A stretch of DNA of 64,000 bases from JAPWJZ01 sp964575605 (GTDB lineage: Bacteria > Pseudomonadota > Alphaproteobacteria > Micavibrionales > UBA2020), in the NCBI GenBank assembly GCA_964575605.1, contig CAZNRN010000017.1, positions 1 through 64,000 of the forward strand, written 5' to 3'. Below, piece by piece: positions 34,401 through 41,093 of this stretch. A program made the translations under genes and the position numbers. Every line of letters starts with the position of its first letter. Within the stretch, counting starts at the first letter, position 1. The notes beneath the pieces are model-generated. The model was not told the DNA's origin. It made no database searches and saw only the letters and a program-made list of their open reading frames with translations.

Positions 34401-35801
34401 CGCCGAAACGGGCACGGTCCAGGTGTTGGTGCCGGCGTTGTAGGTACCGGCAGACAGGGTCGCGCCAGCGGGCACGCCCGAGATGGTGACGGAAGAGAGG
34501 GTTTCCGAACCGTCGGCGGTGTCGCCACCTGCGGTTGCGGTGATGTGCAGAACGACCGGCGTATCTTCGGTCGTGGTTTCGTCGGTGCCGTTGATCGTGG
34601 GCGCATCGATGACCGCATCGACATAGACGTCGATCGTGTCGGTTGCATCGGCGGTCTGCGCGCCGCGGGTCGCGGTTGCGTCGACCTGCAGGTTCGGCAT
34701 GTCGCCGTCCCAGTCAGCCGGGGGCGAAACCGTGGGGCCGCCGGTGTAGGACGTGGTGCCGGCGGGCAGCGTGATCGTCCAGGTGCCGGTGGCAGCGTCA
34801 TAGGTGCCGCCCGAGGTGGTTGTGTCGACCGTCCAGCCCGGCAGGAAGCCGGTGACGGTGATGGTGAGCGTGTCAGCCGCTTGCGGGTTGGTCAGCGATG
34901 CGGAGATGTCGAGGGCGCCTGAGCCGTCTTCCTTGATCCATTCGTCGTTGACGGCCAGCGAGGGCGCCAGAACGGGGGGCGTCGTGTCGTCGCCGGGGTT
35001 CGGCAGGCGGTCCGGCGCGCCGTAGTTCAGCGCTGTCGGGTTGATCGGGCCGATCGGGTTGACGTTTTCGAAGGGCGTGTACTGGAAGGCCGAGCCGAAG
35101 CCGAAGCCGCCGCCAGCGCCACGCTGCGACGCGCCGCCTTCACCGGCAGCAGGTTCGACAGCGTTCAGCTGTGCTGCGGAGGCGAGCATGTCGCCGAAAT
35201 CCGAAGCGGTCAGCTTGGCGCCGTCCGCCATCGTGAAATCGGTGTCGGAGCCTTTAACGGCGCCGTAGTTGGGGATGATGATCTCGCCGCCGTTCTTGAA
35301 GCTGATGACCAGTTCGCCGCCCTTCTGCGTCACGGCAGAGGGTTCGGTCATGTCGAAGCTGAATTTGTAATCCTGGCCGGGGACGATTTTGACGACCACG
35401 TCTTCTTTGGCGCCGGGCTTGTCGATGATGATGACCTTGCCCGCGTCTTTCGCTTCAACGCCGGTCGCGACGGTTTCTTTCGCCTGAAGGGTGGGCGAAG
35501 CGTCTGCCGTTTCGGAAGGCTGGAGCGTCTGCGCGAGGTCCGCAAGGTTGATGGTCTGGCCCGAGGGGAGCGTGATGCTCGGGGGGGGCGAAAGCTTTGA
35601 CACTTCCGCGAAATTCGTGATGGTGAGCGTGGTGCCTTCGGAGAAGGAGATGACCAGCGCGCCGCCTTTCGTCATGTTCATGCCCTGCACGCTTGTGCCG
35701 GTGGCGACGACCAGGTTTTCACCCGCTGTCATGGTTGCGGTGATTTTCTGGCCTGCGGTGAGGGCGATCTGGGTGCCGCCCGTTGCGTTGGTGTTGTCCA
35801 T
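28407..35801 (-). CDS. Giant type I-secreted adhesin with cadherin-like repeats, two vWA domains and RTX tail
   Basis: The 2464-residue protein is first in the operon. Residues 1-250 form a prefix with two related modules (GGALVISFSEGTTLTITNF and GGELVISFKNGGEIIIPNY). Residues about 290-1480 hold five copies of an alternating two-domain unit, each pair marked by WVKEDG-like and EDTAI-like openings. A VCBS-like domain (LDHRDTTNPNEPIDLKFGV) follows. The first vWA domain (LDTSGSMAGS, about 1669-1870), another VCBS-like region and a second vWA domain (LDVSGSMEGS, about 2042-2247) come next, then RTX nonapeptides (GGDGNDTIYGQEGND, about 2335-2375) and a C-terminal secretion region ending in aliphatic residues. 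It should be exported in one step and bind calcium outside the cell. No signal peptide, as expected. Confidence 0.93.
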   Translation of the reverse strand: MDNTNATGGTQIALTAGQKITATMTAGENLVVATGTSVQGMNMTKGGALVISFSEGTTLTITNFAEVSKLSPPPSITLPSGQTINLADLAQTLQPSETADASPTLQAKETVATGVEAKDAGKVIIIDKPGAKEDVVVKIVPGQDYKFSFDMTEPSAVTQKGGELVISFKNGGEIIIPNYGAVKGSDTDFTMADGAKLTASDFGDMLASAAQLNAVEPAAGEGGASQRGAGGGFGFGSAFQYTPFENVNPIGPINPTALNYGAPDRLPNPGDDTTPPVLAPSLAVNDEWIKEDGSGALDISASLTNPQAADTLTITVTGFLPGWTVDTTTSGGTYDAATGTWTITLPAGTTSYTGGPTVSPPADWDGDMPNLQVDATATRGAQTADATDTIDVYVDAVIDAPTINGTDETTTEDTPVVLHITATAGGDTADGSETLSSVTISGVPAGATLSAGTYNAGTNTWTVPVSALPGLTLTPPSHFHGDITLTVSVTDTETALTGLENDATDNSATATDTFTVHIDNTIGTPTVSAADAWVYEDGQGGPAAAQVTVDASLTNPGPSDQLTVTITGIPAGWTVTDLGGGTFAGGTWTITLPAGTTTFHGGPTIQPPADSDADAPNLQVTATASDGLISASANDTANVFTDAVIDGPSISAPDAAGAEDTAIALNISVGKGGDSTDGSEVLSTITVTGVPVGATLNHGVHNPDGSWTLNTSTDLVGLTITPPPHFSGNFTLTVSVTDTETNLSGNELTTANNSATATDTILVSVQNTIDAPKVSAKDVWVKEDSSVALQVQASLTDPGPGDHLVVTITGFQPGWTFTNLAGGTYDAGTNTWSITLPNGTNFSGGPTIAPPHDSDADSPNLQVTVYQTDGSVTSSAGTTTNVFTDAVIDGPSIDGANGSGPEDTAIPLTITVGAGGDNADGSEVLSNITLGGLPAGSVLNHGTYNAGTNTWTLTQADLVGLTLTPPHNWSGNITATVSVTDTETNLSGNEQTTADNSATATDTFTIAVTPVPDAPTVSAPDKWVKEDGTVQLQVNANLTDTDGSESLTVSISGFLPGWTVTNLAGGTFAGGTWTITLPPGANFSGGPTIRPPADSDADMPNLTVTATSTEGANGTSASTVTHMNVFTDAVIDAPSINAPDAVGNEDTSIPLNITVGKGGDSTDGSEVLSNITITGVPNDATLNHGTKNPDGSWTLTTADLTGLTITPAHNYNGNFTLTVKVTDTETNLSGNENDFTDNTATATDTIKVTVNPVGDDPSCKVDDVKVKEDGSVALKIDAAMSPGSGAGEYLTVTLTGIPNTWGVNTTVSGGTYNAATGTWTLTLPAGTNFSGGPTFSPPHDSDVDLTGLVATVNQYTAGGTLLGSSTDGASIFVDAVIDGPSINAPDATGEEDTAIALNITVSKGGDTTDGSESLSNVTISGVPLDATLSAGTNLGGGVWSLTTAQLAGLKITPNTPGTFTLTVSVTDTETTLSGSEWDLTDNSATATDTIKLTVTPDDVPNLVDPSAKVVDETNLGPITVNGAVTGTFGADGPGTFTATGAGTFSASGEVAGTQLTSEGHPVTVTLVGNTYIGTANGAEVFSLKVNANGSYEFKLTGTLDHRDTTNPNEPIDLKFGVTATDSDGDTDTATVTVRVLDDAPVAHNDVNNLTVTTTTQPVAKDYNIVMVLDTSGSMAGSKLTLLKDAVNNLMTNFNSYTGGTVKIHFVTFATSTVAESTFTVTNAADFAAAKAWINALVANGNTNYEDPLQAAINWLQSTTGNKPIAGADTYTYFLSDGEPNTYVDGTNHQAGNGGAAASTVMNEIQGIGESDANDGDGVKNEVGKLKDLSTDVIAVGLGVNSTTLTRLSIIDEGGSALDVHNPADLSAALQGTNPVVVTTVEVATGNVITGVNGGPGAADALSEDDANTVVGVSFEGGPTSSIANGSFTLINGDYGTLKLYSDGSYTYTAKSGVDVSQGIDDVFTYTLKDGDGDTSLATLTFHADAPLLKVGTNANDITGSTTSYQVGGGPGVITGGGSNDVLVGDVGGSSVQNVNKDYNVVLILDVSGSMEGSKMTLMKSAVNNLMTSFNGYTGGAVKIHFVTFSDGTKAEATYTVTNASEFNAAKTWVNNLVAGGTTNYEDPMQDAITWLQSTTGNKPIAGAETYTYFVSDGEPNRYMNNSNTAVDGSADTVMQNITGTYNPSGTANDDTVSEVAILKSLSTDLIGVGIGVSSTTLARLDVIDKDGHALDVQNPADLSAALQGASPLNKLAAVGGDVINGGTGDDIIFGDSLNTDALAVAKGLATLKGAGWEVFAQLEASGTGWTRTDTINYIKSHGSELSQESVGDAGAVRTGGSDTLNGGDGNDTIYGQEGNDLITGGKGNDKLSGGTGGDTFIFHNGDGIDHISDFNIAQGDKLDISDILTSFDPLHDNLQNFVHTVTSGADTLVQVDPTGTGAAFQTVVVLEGVHIDVNALAAGGNLIA

Positions 35802-36173
35802 GTCCTTATAAACCCCTTCTTGTACTCTTTTTACTTAGCTTCGAACTCAACTGTAGGTTCCCTTTTATGGATAGAGGGAATCCCGGTGCCGTAACTTAGT
35901 CCTATATTTATGGTAGCTGTTATACAGCCGAGAGTGCCGCCTGTCAAACATTATGTTAAAGAAACTTTGCCCGAATAGAAAGGCCAGAATTGATTAGTGG
36001 ATGGCTTGTTAAAAAGCCAGTAAAAACTAGGATTAACTATTAATACCATAACTCGAAAAGATTCGCCATATTTAAGTAAAATATTTGTGATTCCAAGCAG
36101 ATAGATTAAGTTTGCGTTAATTTTCCTTTTGGCGCATTATATAGACGGGTTACTTGGATCAGGGGATAAGTTA
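35802..36173. promoter_or_regulatory. AT-rich divergent control region between adhesin and pilus genes
   Basis: About 370 bp of strongly AT-rich sequence separates the divergent adhesin and pilus-domain genes and must contain both promoters. It includes a perfect TTAA-N7-TTAA site (listed separately) and a near match TTAA-N7-GTAA near 36010. I do not assign exact promoter boxes. Confidence 0.55.
36106..36120 (+). promoter_or_regulatory. CtrA-type binding site TTAA-N7-TTAA
   Basis: The 15-bp sequence TTAAGTTTGCGTTAA matches the full CtrA box of alphaproteobacteria exactly. It lies 54 bp upstream of the ATG of the pilus-assembly N-domain gene, in a position suited to activation. CtrA controls pilus genes in Caulobacter; regulation here is inferred. 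Confidence 0.6.
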
Positions 36174-36869
36174 ATGAAAACAGTCACGCCTTTATGCGCC
36201 CTGGCGCTCTCCGTCTTTATATGGGGAATGCCGGCCTATGCCGCCGACAGGCCGGAGGCCACGGTCACGCTCAAGGAGCTGGCCGCCGAACCGGCTGATT
36301 CTGGCATTGCAGCAATCCCGGCAGCCGAGCTGCCCCGCCCGCAGCACAAACCGGCCGCCCCCGCCACCTTGAAACTTTCTTCCATCGAGCCCGCCGCCGG
36401 TGACGCGCCCATCCGCCTGACCCCCGACCGCGCCCAGACCCTGCAGCTCGATAAGGACGCCGTCAGCGTCGTGGTGACCAACCCGGCCCATGCCAACGTG
36501 CTGCTGGATACGCCGCGCACGCTGGTCATCATGCCGCGGACGCCCGGCACGACCTCCTTCACCGTGCTGGACGCCAAGGGCACGCCGATCCTGCAGAAAA
36601 CCATCATTGTCGCGACTTCCGCTGACACCAACTACGTGCGCATCCGCCGCATGTGCGGCCAGAACGACCCGACCTGCGTCCCCGCCGCCTATTACTACTG
36701 CCCCGACGGCTGCTACGAAGTGCAGACCGTGCCGCCCGTCGCAGGCGACATGAACCTGCCGCCCGCCACAGGCAACGGCCCCGCCGCTTCGGCGCCCAAT
36801 GCGTCCAACATGCAGATCGACCAGAGCCCCGTGCAAGTGCAGGTGGGCCCCGACGGAGTAGTCCCCTGA
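36174..36869 (+). CDS. Exported protein with pilus-assembly N-terminal (CpaC-like N) domain
   Basis: The 231-residue protein has a signal peptide (VTPLCALALSVFIWGMPAYAA). Residues about 80-150 match the pilus assembly N-domain found at the start of CpaC/RcpA secretins: IRLTPDRAQTLQLDKDAVSV, then ANVLLDTPRTLVIMPRTPGTTSFTVLDAKG. The C-terminal part has a Cys-rich patch (MCGQNDPTCVPAAYYYCPDGCYE) not usual in the family. The ATG at 36174 has an AGGGG site 8 bases upstream. Its stop overlaps the next start (TGATG). Role: probably an accessory part of the Tad pilus secretin complex. Confidence 0.85.
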   Translation: MKTVTPLCALALSVFIWGMPAYAADRPEATVTLKELAAEPADSGIAAIPAAELPRPQHKPAAPATLKLSSIEPAAGDAPIRLTPDRAQTLQLDKDAVSVVVTNPAHANVLLDTPRTLVIMPRTPGTTSFTVLDAKGTPILQKTIIVATSADTNYVRIRRMCGQNDPTCVPAAYYYCPDGCYEVQTVPPVAGDMNLPPATGNGPAASAPNASNMQIDQSPVQVQVGPDGVVP

Positions 36870-37681
36870 TGAAAAAACAGCTCACCTCCATCCTCGCGAT
36901 CGCGACCGTCCTCGCCCTTTCAGCCTGCGCGCCGCAGCAGGAAGCGCAGATGCAACTGACCGGCAAGCATTCCGCCATCGACAGCCTGCAGGGCAAGCAT
37001 GAAGAAAGCGTGACCCGCCTCGCCACCGCAGCGCAGGACGCGATTGCGGAAGGCAAGGAAACTGAAGCCCTGAACCTCTACAAGCGCCTCTACGAGGAAA
37101 AGCCGAAAGAGGAAGTGGCCGTCAACTACGCGCAGCTGCTGCGCAAGACCGGCCAGCCGAAAAAGGCCTCCGAAGTCCTCGCGAAATTCGTGAAGAAAAA
37201 GCCGAAGGACGGCGAGAACGCGCTGCTGCTGAACGAGTATGCCGCAACCCAGATTGCTTTGGGCAACTTTGACGAAGCGGCCGCGAAACTCGACCGCGTG
37301 CTCGCCGACGGCTCGTCCGCGCAGTTCCAGGCCGATGCCAGCAACCTGAAAGGCGTCGTCCGCGACGCTCAAGGGCAGCACAAGGAAGCCGAAGCGCTGT
37401 TCCGCGTCGCGATGGAAGGCTGGGAAGGAAACCCCACTTCCGTGATGAACAACCTCGCGCTCTGCCTTGCCAACCAGGGCCGCTTCGACGAGGCGCTCGA
37501 CATCCTGCGCCGCGCGCTGGTGATGGCGCCCGACAAGCAGGAAATCGCCCGCAATATCCAGCTGATCGGCGACCTGCGCACCAATATCGTGCCCGTCGCG
37601 GTGACCAAGACCACCGCCAAGGCCGTCAAGAAAAAGGACTGCTCGGGCTGCCCGATCGACGAGCCCGCGAAAAAGCCCTGA
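36869..37681 (+). CDS. TadD-like TPR lipoprotein
   Basis: The ATG overlaps the preceding stop by one base, giving a 270-residue protein. Residues 1-20 are a lipoprotein signal with lipobox LSAC. TPR motifs follow (LNLYKRLYEEKPKEEVAVNYAQLL, GNFDEAAAKLDRVLADG, GRFDEALDILRRALVMAPD). TadD-type lipoproteins help assemble the secretin of Flp pili. Together with the upstream pilus N-domain gene it forms a two-gene unit set apart from the main tad locus by the mobile element and four other genes. Confidence 0.88.
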   Translation: MKKQLTSILAIATVLALSACAPQQEAQMQLTGKHSAIDSLQGKHEESVTRLATAAQDAIAEGKETEALNLYKRLYEEKPKEEVAVNYAQLLRKTGQPKKASEVLAKFVKKKPKDGENALLLNEYAATQIALGNFDEAAAKLDRVLADGSSAQFQADASNLKGVVRDAQGQHKEAEALFRVAMEGWEGNPTSVMNNLALCLANQGRFDEALDILRRALVMAPDKQEIARNIQLIGDLRTNIVPVAVTKTTAKAVKKKDCSGCPIDEPAKKP

Positions 37682-37697
37682 TAGCAAATGAATGAAT

Positions 37698-37718
37698 AAA
37701 AAAGCCCCGGTTTTTGCC
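37698..37718 (-). terminator. Left half-site of the split bidirectional terminator
   Basis: The palindrome CCCCGG-TTTTTG-CCGGGG is flanked on its left by six A, giving a T-tract only for minus-strand transcripts. The matching T-tract for the TPR gene (plus strand) was moved about 10.8 kb away by the insertion, so this copy should no longer end tadD transcription efficiently. Confidence 0.75.
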
Positions 37719-37720
37719 GG
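37707..37720. repeat. Target-site duplication, left copy
   Basis: CCGGTTTTTGCCGG, 14 bp, directly abuts the left inverted repeat and recurs at 48529-48542 beside the right one. Because the inverted repeats begin with G runs, the shared flank can be read as up to 18 bp (37705-37722). A 14- to 15-bp duplication is what casposon integration makes. Confidence 0.85.
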
Positions 37721-37784
37721 GGGGTATAGTGAGAGGGCGGGGACTTCCGTTTTCTGACCACACCCAGAGATATAGAAACAGCCC
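37719..37784 (+). repeat. Left terminal inverted repeat of the casposon (66 bp)
   Basis: It starts GGGGGGTATAGTGAGAGG and matches the reverse complement of 48465-48530 at 64 of 66 positions (mismatches at repeat positions 49 and 55). The first 48 bases are identical. The exact outer end is ambiguous within the initial G run; a 14-bp target duplication puts it at 37721. Confidence 0.93.
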
Positions 37785-37811
37785 TTACCTTTAGTGGTAG
37801 GGGCTGTTTTC
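37776..37811 (+). terminator. Inward terminator overlapping the left inverted repeat
   Basis: AAACAGCCCTTACC (37776-37789) pairs with GGTAGGGGCTGTTT (37796-37809), a 14-bp stem with one wobble, followed by a T-rich tract. It would stop plus-strand transcripts entering from the tadD side. Confidence 0.75.
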
Positions 37812-37860
37812 TTGTATATGCGGGCTAGCTTTGTCGATAAATTCGATTGCTGCTAACGTA

Positions 37861-38079
37861 CTAGCTGCCGCCACGATCAATCATGGCCTTGCGAGCTGCT
37901 TCTAGCAGCTCGCGATAGTCAGGTTTAAAGGGGGTCACCATCTGGCTTTCAAGCAAGCAGTCGAGCGCCCAAAGCGCATTCCGCTCGGGTATATCTACTA
38001 CGCTCAGAAGCTTTTTTGACTGTAGTAGCTCGAACAGAACTATTGCCAGCTCGTCATCGAGATTAATGGTTACCGTCAT
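37861..38079 (-). CDS. Hypothetical protein, 72 aa
   Basis: The ATG at 38079 overlaps the stop of the Sel1 gene in an ATGA arrangement, so the two are translationally coupled. The sequence begins TVTINLDDELAIVLFELLQSKKLL and continues as a helical protein (ERNALWALDCLLESQMV). The strand-helix start and small size recall antitoxin-like or DNA-binding small proteins, but no family is evident. It is the last gene at the left end of the casposon. Confidence 0.6.
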   Translation of the reverse strand: MTVTINLDDELAIVLFELLQSKKLLSVVDIPERNALWALDCLLESQMVTPFKPDYRELLEAARKAMIDRGGS

Positions 38080-39029
38080 TTTTTCTCCGCTACAGGAGGG
38101 GCAGGGTGGGCCCATTCAGAGGCAGGATACCCCTTCTTCCACGCCGCCACCCGCTTATCTACAACAGCCTTCTGTTCTGGTGTCAGGTGCCTTTCTGCGG
38201 CATCTCGCGGTGCATTATCGTCGCTCCGGATGCCCAATGTTAGCCAAAAATAGGCCTCCGCATAGTCCTGCTTAACTCCCCGTCCAAAAGAATAGGCGAG
38301 GCCAAGGAGCCTTTGCTCTTCAGGAAACCCGCGCTCGGCTAAATAGCGACACCATTTTGTGGCGACTTCCTCCGGCGGCACGGCTTGGCGCTTGGATGGA
38401 AAAAGGCTATAACAAAGCTCCTTTCTTGCTTCAATATTTCCCTGACCGGCCATTTTTTGAAGGGCTTCTAAAGCATCAACGCTTCCTTTCTTTAGGCTTG
38501 CTCGTAGAGTTGACATACCCGCAGTCGGCTCAGGGATAGGCTTCCATTCCTGCACCCGCTTTTCTACAGCGGCCTTTTGATCTGGCGTTAGATGTTTTTC
38601 TGGTTGGTCGGGCTTCAAGCTTACTAGCATCGGCAAATCGCGAGGGTTTCTATACCGTTGAAAAAGAAGCACCCAAAAGTAGGCTTCTGAATAGTCCTGC
38701 TTCACACCCGCGCCGTAGTAATATAGGTCTGCAAGTTTGAACTGTGCCCTAGCATTACCCTGCTCTGCCGCCTTGCGATACCATTTCGCTGCCTCTTTAG
38801 CATCCTTATATGCGGAGCATATTACAATCCGTGTGTTTGTATTGTTTGTAGCGCTGATGGCTGGATCGCAAGTCTTAAAGTAAATGCCATAGATGTTACC
38901 TAGCGCAAGTTGTGCCTCTGCATCTCCCTTTTCTGCCTTAGCCTGTAGTGCGGCCACATCGTCAGCAGCCACGGCGGGAAGGGCAAACAATAATATCAAC
39001 GAGATGAAAATTATGAGCTGTCTGATCAC
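38076..39029 (-). CDS. Exported Sel1-repeat protein
   Basis: The 317-residue protein has a signal peptide (RQLIIFISLILLFALPAVAA). Sel1-like repeats follow: AEKGDAEAQLALGNIYG, AAEQGNARAQFKLADLYYYG, then a related block near the C-terminus (AERGFPEEQRLLGLAYSFGRGVKQDYAEAYFWLTLG). The halves each end in HLTPDQKAAVEKRV / HLTPEQKAVVDKRV, showing an internal duplication. Sel1 repeats mediate protein-protein contacts. It is cargo of the casposon; the target is unknown. Confidence 0.82.
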   Translation of the reverse strand: MIRQLIIFISLILLFALPAVAADDVAALQAKAEKGDAEAQLALGNIYGIYFKTCDPAISATNNTNTRIVICSAYKDAKEAAKWYRKAAEQGNARAQFKLADLYYYGAGVKQDYSEAYFWVLLFQRYRNPRDLPMLVSLKPDQPEKHLTPDQKAAVEKRVQEWKPIPEPTAGMSTLRASLKKGSVDALEALQKMAGQGNIEARKELCYSLFPSKRQAVPPEEVATKWCRYLAERGFPEEQRLLGLAYSFGRGVKQDYAEAYFWLTLGIRSDDNAPRDAAERHLTPEQKAVVDKRVAAWKKGYPASEWAHPAPPVAEKK

Positions 39030-39049
39030 TGTGTAATTAAAAGCCTCTC

Positions 39050-40045
39050 TTAGAATGGTATGGCGTCGTCATCGACGGGAACAGTCTCCGGAACTGCACC
39101 CGCTGGCAATGGCAAACTTGTAACCACAAACAAATTCAGAATGTCTTCTCTATCCATGAACATGATCTGACTTCGCCTAGTCGCATCCAATTTGTTTCCA
39201 AGCCAATTTCGCGCTGCTTTTGTAATTTCGCCACCCGCAATGATGAAGGCGTGATCTACAAGAACACGCTTTCCAATTTCAGGGTCAAAAATCTCATGTC
39301 CAAGCATCATTGTCACCTGATTGTGAACTTCCGCAACGTTGGCATTGGATGCTTTGCTAACACCTGATGTATCTAGCTTCCCTTTCTTCACTTGCATGCC
39401 GAAATACAGGACATGTTGAGTTGGTAGGGTAAACTTCATCCACACATCTTTACCGTACTCTAGCGCTTTATCTATGTGGCCAGCGGCAGTGATACGGTGA
39501 AACCCGAGCTGACGAAAGAGCGGCAGCAAAACCTCTTCGATCAGCGCATCTTCGGAGGCGCTGTCTAGGTATGCGACGAGCTGTTCACGTTTTTTAACTT
39601 CGGCTGCAGAAAATGGGCGGTGCGGATTTGGAGCAGCCACTGCAATGGTATTAGTTCCCAGATGCCGCAAATAGCATTGCTTATCCTCTCCGTAGAACGC
39701 CTCAAAGCCTTCACGAATTATTGCGGCGTTTAAGAGGGCTAGCGCACCCGGCCTTTCCGGCCCCTCATTGACGGCATCTCCCTGATCCATGAGAGTACGG
39801 ATTACCCGCGAGAAAGTTTCAGGTGGGGTAGTTGCGTTAGGCTGGGGTTCTGCAAGAATATTTCTAAGTGTCTCAGCTACCCAGCGATCTCTGGTTGAGC
39901 CATCATGCGCATAGTCGGTGTCACAGTCCTGAAAGAATTCGGTCAGATAGCTGCTGCTTCGGTATTGGAAGAGTCTTTCCGCTTCATTAAAATTGCCGCA
40001 GATCAATTTTGCGATCTGCATGAGGGTGCGCTCTTTAAAGTCCAT
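39050..40045 (-). CDS. Probable nuclease: AbiJ-like N-domain plus PD-(D/E)XK-like C-domain
   Basis: From the ATG at 40045 the protein is about 331 residues. Residues 10-60 (SSSYLTEFFQDCDTDYAHDGSTRDRWVAETL) resemble the N-terminal domain of AbiJ-type abortive infection proteins. The C-terminal half contains VLLPLFRQLGFHRI, then GKDVWMKF and YFGMQVKKGKLD, a pattern close to the core of PD-(D/E)XK nucleases with Gln-x-Lys in place of Glu-x-Lys. I infer a defensive nuclease carried as casposon cargo. It is divergent from the next gene, with 122 bp between them. The domain calls are by eye. Confidence 0.6.
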   Translation of the reverse strand: MDFKERTLMQIAKLICGNFNEAERLFQYRSSSYLTEFFQDCDTDYAHDGSTRDRWVAETLRNILAEPQPNATTPPETFSRVIRTLMDQGDAVNEGPERPGALALLNAAIIREGFEAFYGEDKQCYLRHLGTNTIAVAAPNPHRPFSAAEVKKREQLVAYLDSASEDALIEEVLLPLFRQLGFHRITAAGHIDKALEYGKDVWMKFTLPTQHVLYFGMQVKKGKLDTSGVSKASNANVAEVHNQVTMMLGHEIFDPEIGKRVLVDHAFIIAGGEITKAARNWLGNKLDATRRSQIMFMDREDILNLFVVTSLPLPAGAVPETVPVDDDAIPF

Positions 40046-40167
40046 AGTACATATTATCTCTGCAAATGGCGTTTTTGATTGATGCAAGAAATATAGCAAA
40101 TATGATGATAGAGGTCGAATCTTGAAGCAGAGTCGGTCATTCCTTTTTTTAGAGAGGTGAAATTGAC

Positions 40168-40872
40168 GTGAAGTATATGTTAATGCCTCTTGACCAGCAC
40201 TTCGATGGTGGTTTGGGTGCTACTGGTAGGTCGTTTGAGGAGTCCGCGAACCTATTGAGTGCGAGCTCAGCTTCGAAAGACATCAGGCTGCCTATCTGCT
40301 TTCTTTACAGGCATGCTATCGAACTCTACTTAAAGTCTGTCATTGTTGTCATGCACCGCGCATTGAAAGTTCCCTATGGCAGCACCCCCTATGATGGTTC
40401 AGCACATGTAATTGTGGATGGAAAGTGGCTTCCTATCTATCGCGTTCACAGCGTGGCCATACTTTGGAGTCATGCCTTGGGGTTGATACGTGATTCGAAA
40501 TCGGCATTAGAAGAAAGATGCAAGACTGATTGGCAAGCAGTTCCTGAAGAGTTGATCCGCTCGATAGAAGAGATTGAGTTGATAGATGGGTCTAGCACCT
40601 TTTTTCGCTACCCTGATAATAGACGCCCTGATGCTGAACAGATGAAGTCAATGTGGAAAGAAAAAGGGCTAGACAGCGTTCAATTTGGTGTACCACCGGA
40701 GGCAAAGCCAACTAAATTGTTTCTTCTCGTTGATCAGGATGATCAAATATCACAAGCATTCGAATATGATGACGACACCCTTTCAGAGGTTGTAAAGTTG
40801 CTGAAAGGCACCGCTGAAATCTTATCTGGTCTGCATTTCGGGCTAAGGGTTGAGTTGGCAGGTGGTTTTTAA
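40168..40872 (+). CDS. Hypothetical protein, 234 aa (possible HEPN-like helical core)
   Basis: A GTG at 40168 with an AGAGAGG site about 10 bases upstream is the likely start. The N-terminal part has ICFLYRHAIELYLKSVIVVMHRAL, a long helical hairpin of the kind seen in HEPN-like domains, though the RxxxxH nuclease motif is not clear. The middle contains LVDQDDQISQAFEYDDDT. No membrane segment. It is divergent from the probable nuclease gene; the pair may act together, but that is a guess. Confidence 0.6.
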   Translation: MKYMLMPLDQHFDGGLGATGRSFEESANLLSASSASKDIRLPICFLYRHAIELYLKSVIVVMHRALKVPYGSTPYDGSAHVIVDGKWLPIYRVHSVAILWSHALGLIRDSKSALEERCKTDWQAVPEELIRSIEEIELIDGSSTFFRYPDNRRPDAEQMKSMWKEKGLDSVQFGVPPEAKPTKLFLLVDQDDQISQAFEYDDDTLSEVVKLLKGTAEILSGLHFGLRVELAGGF

Positions 40873-41093
40873 GATGTATACGAAGTACTGCCGTCACTAA
40901 TTGACCTAAAATGACTGAAATTTAGCAGTAAAGTCTTGAATTCTCAGCTTTTTTGCGATTGACCAGCCCTCAATTTTTCTATATATTTCATATAGATAGC
41001 ATGAATTAGAACTGCATTTCTAAGGTGTTCAAACCCCTTGGCAGCAGCCGTTATTTTCGCCTTTCTCACAGGGACAGGCAGGGCAGTAAAAAA
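40873..41093. other. Intergenic region upstream of cas1
   Basis: About 220 bp of AT-rich sequence without a gene. A GTG at 41025 is in frame with Cas1 and would add 23 residues, but they do not resemble the family. The promoter of the cas1-polB gene string probably lies here. Confidence 0.45.
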
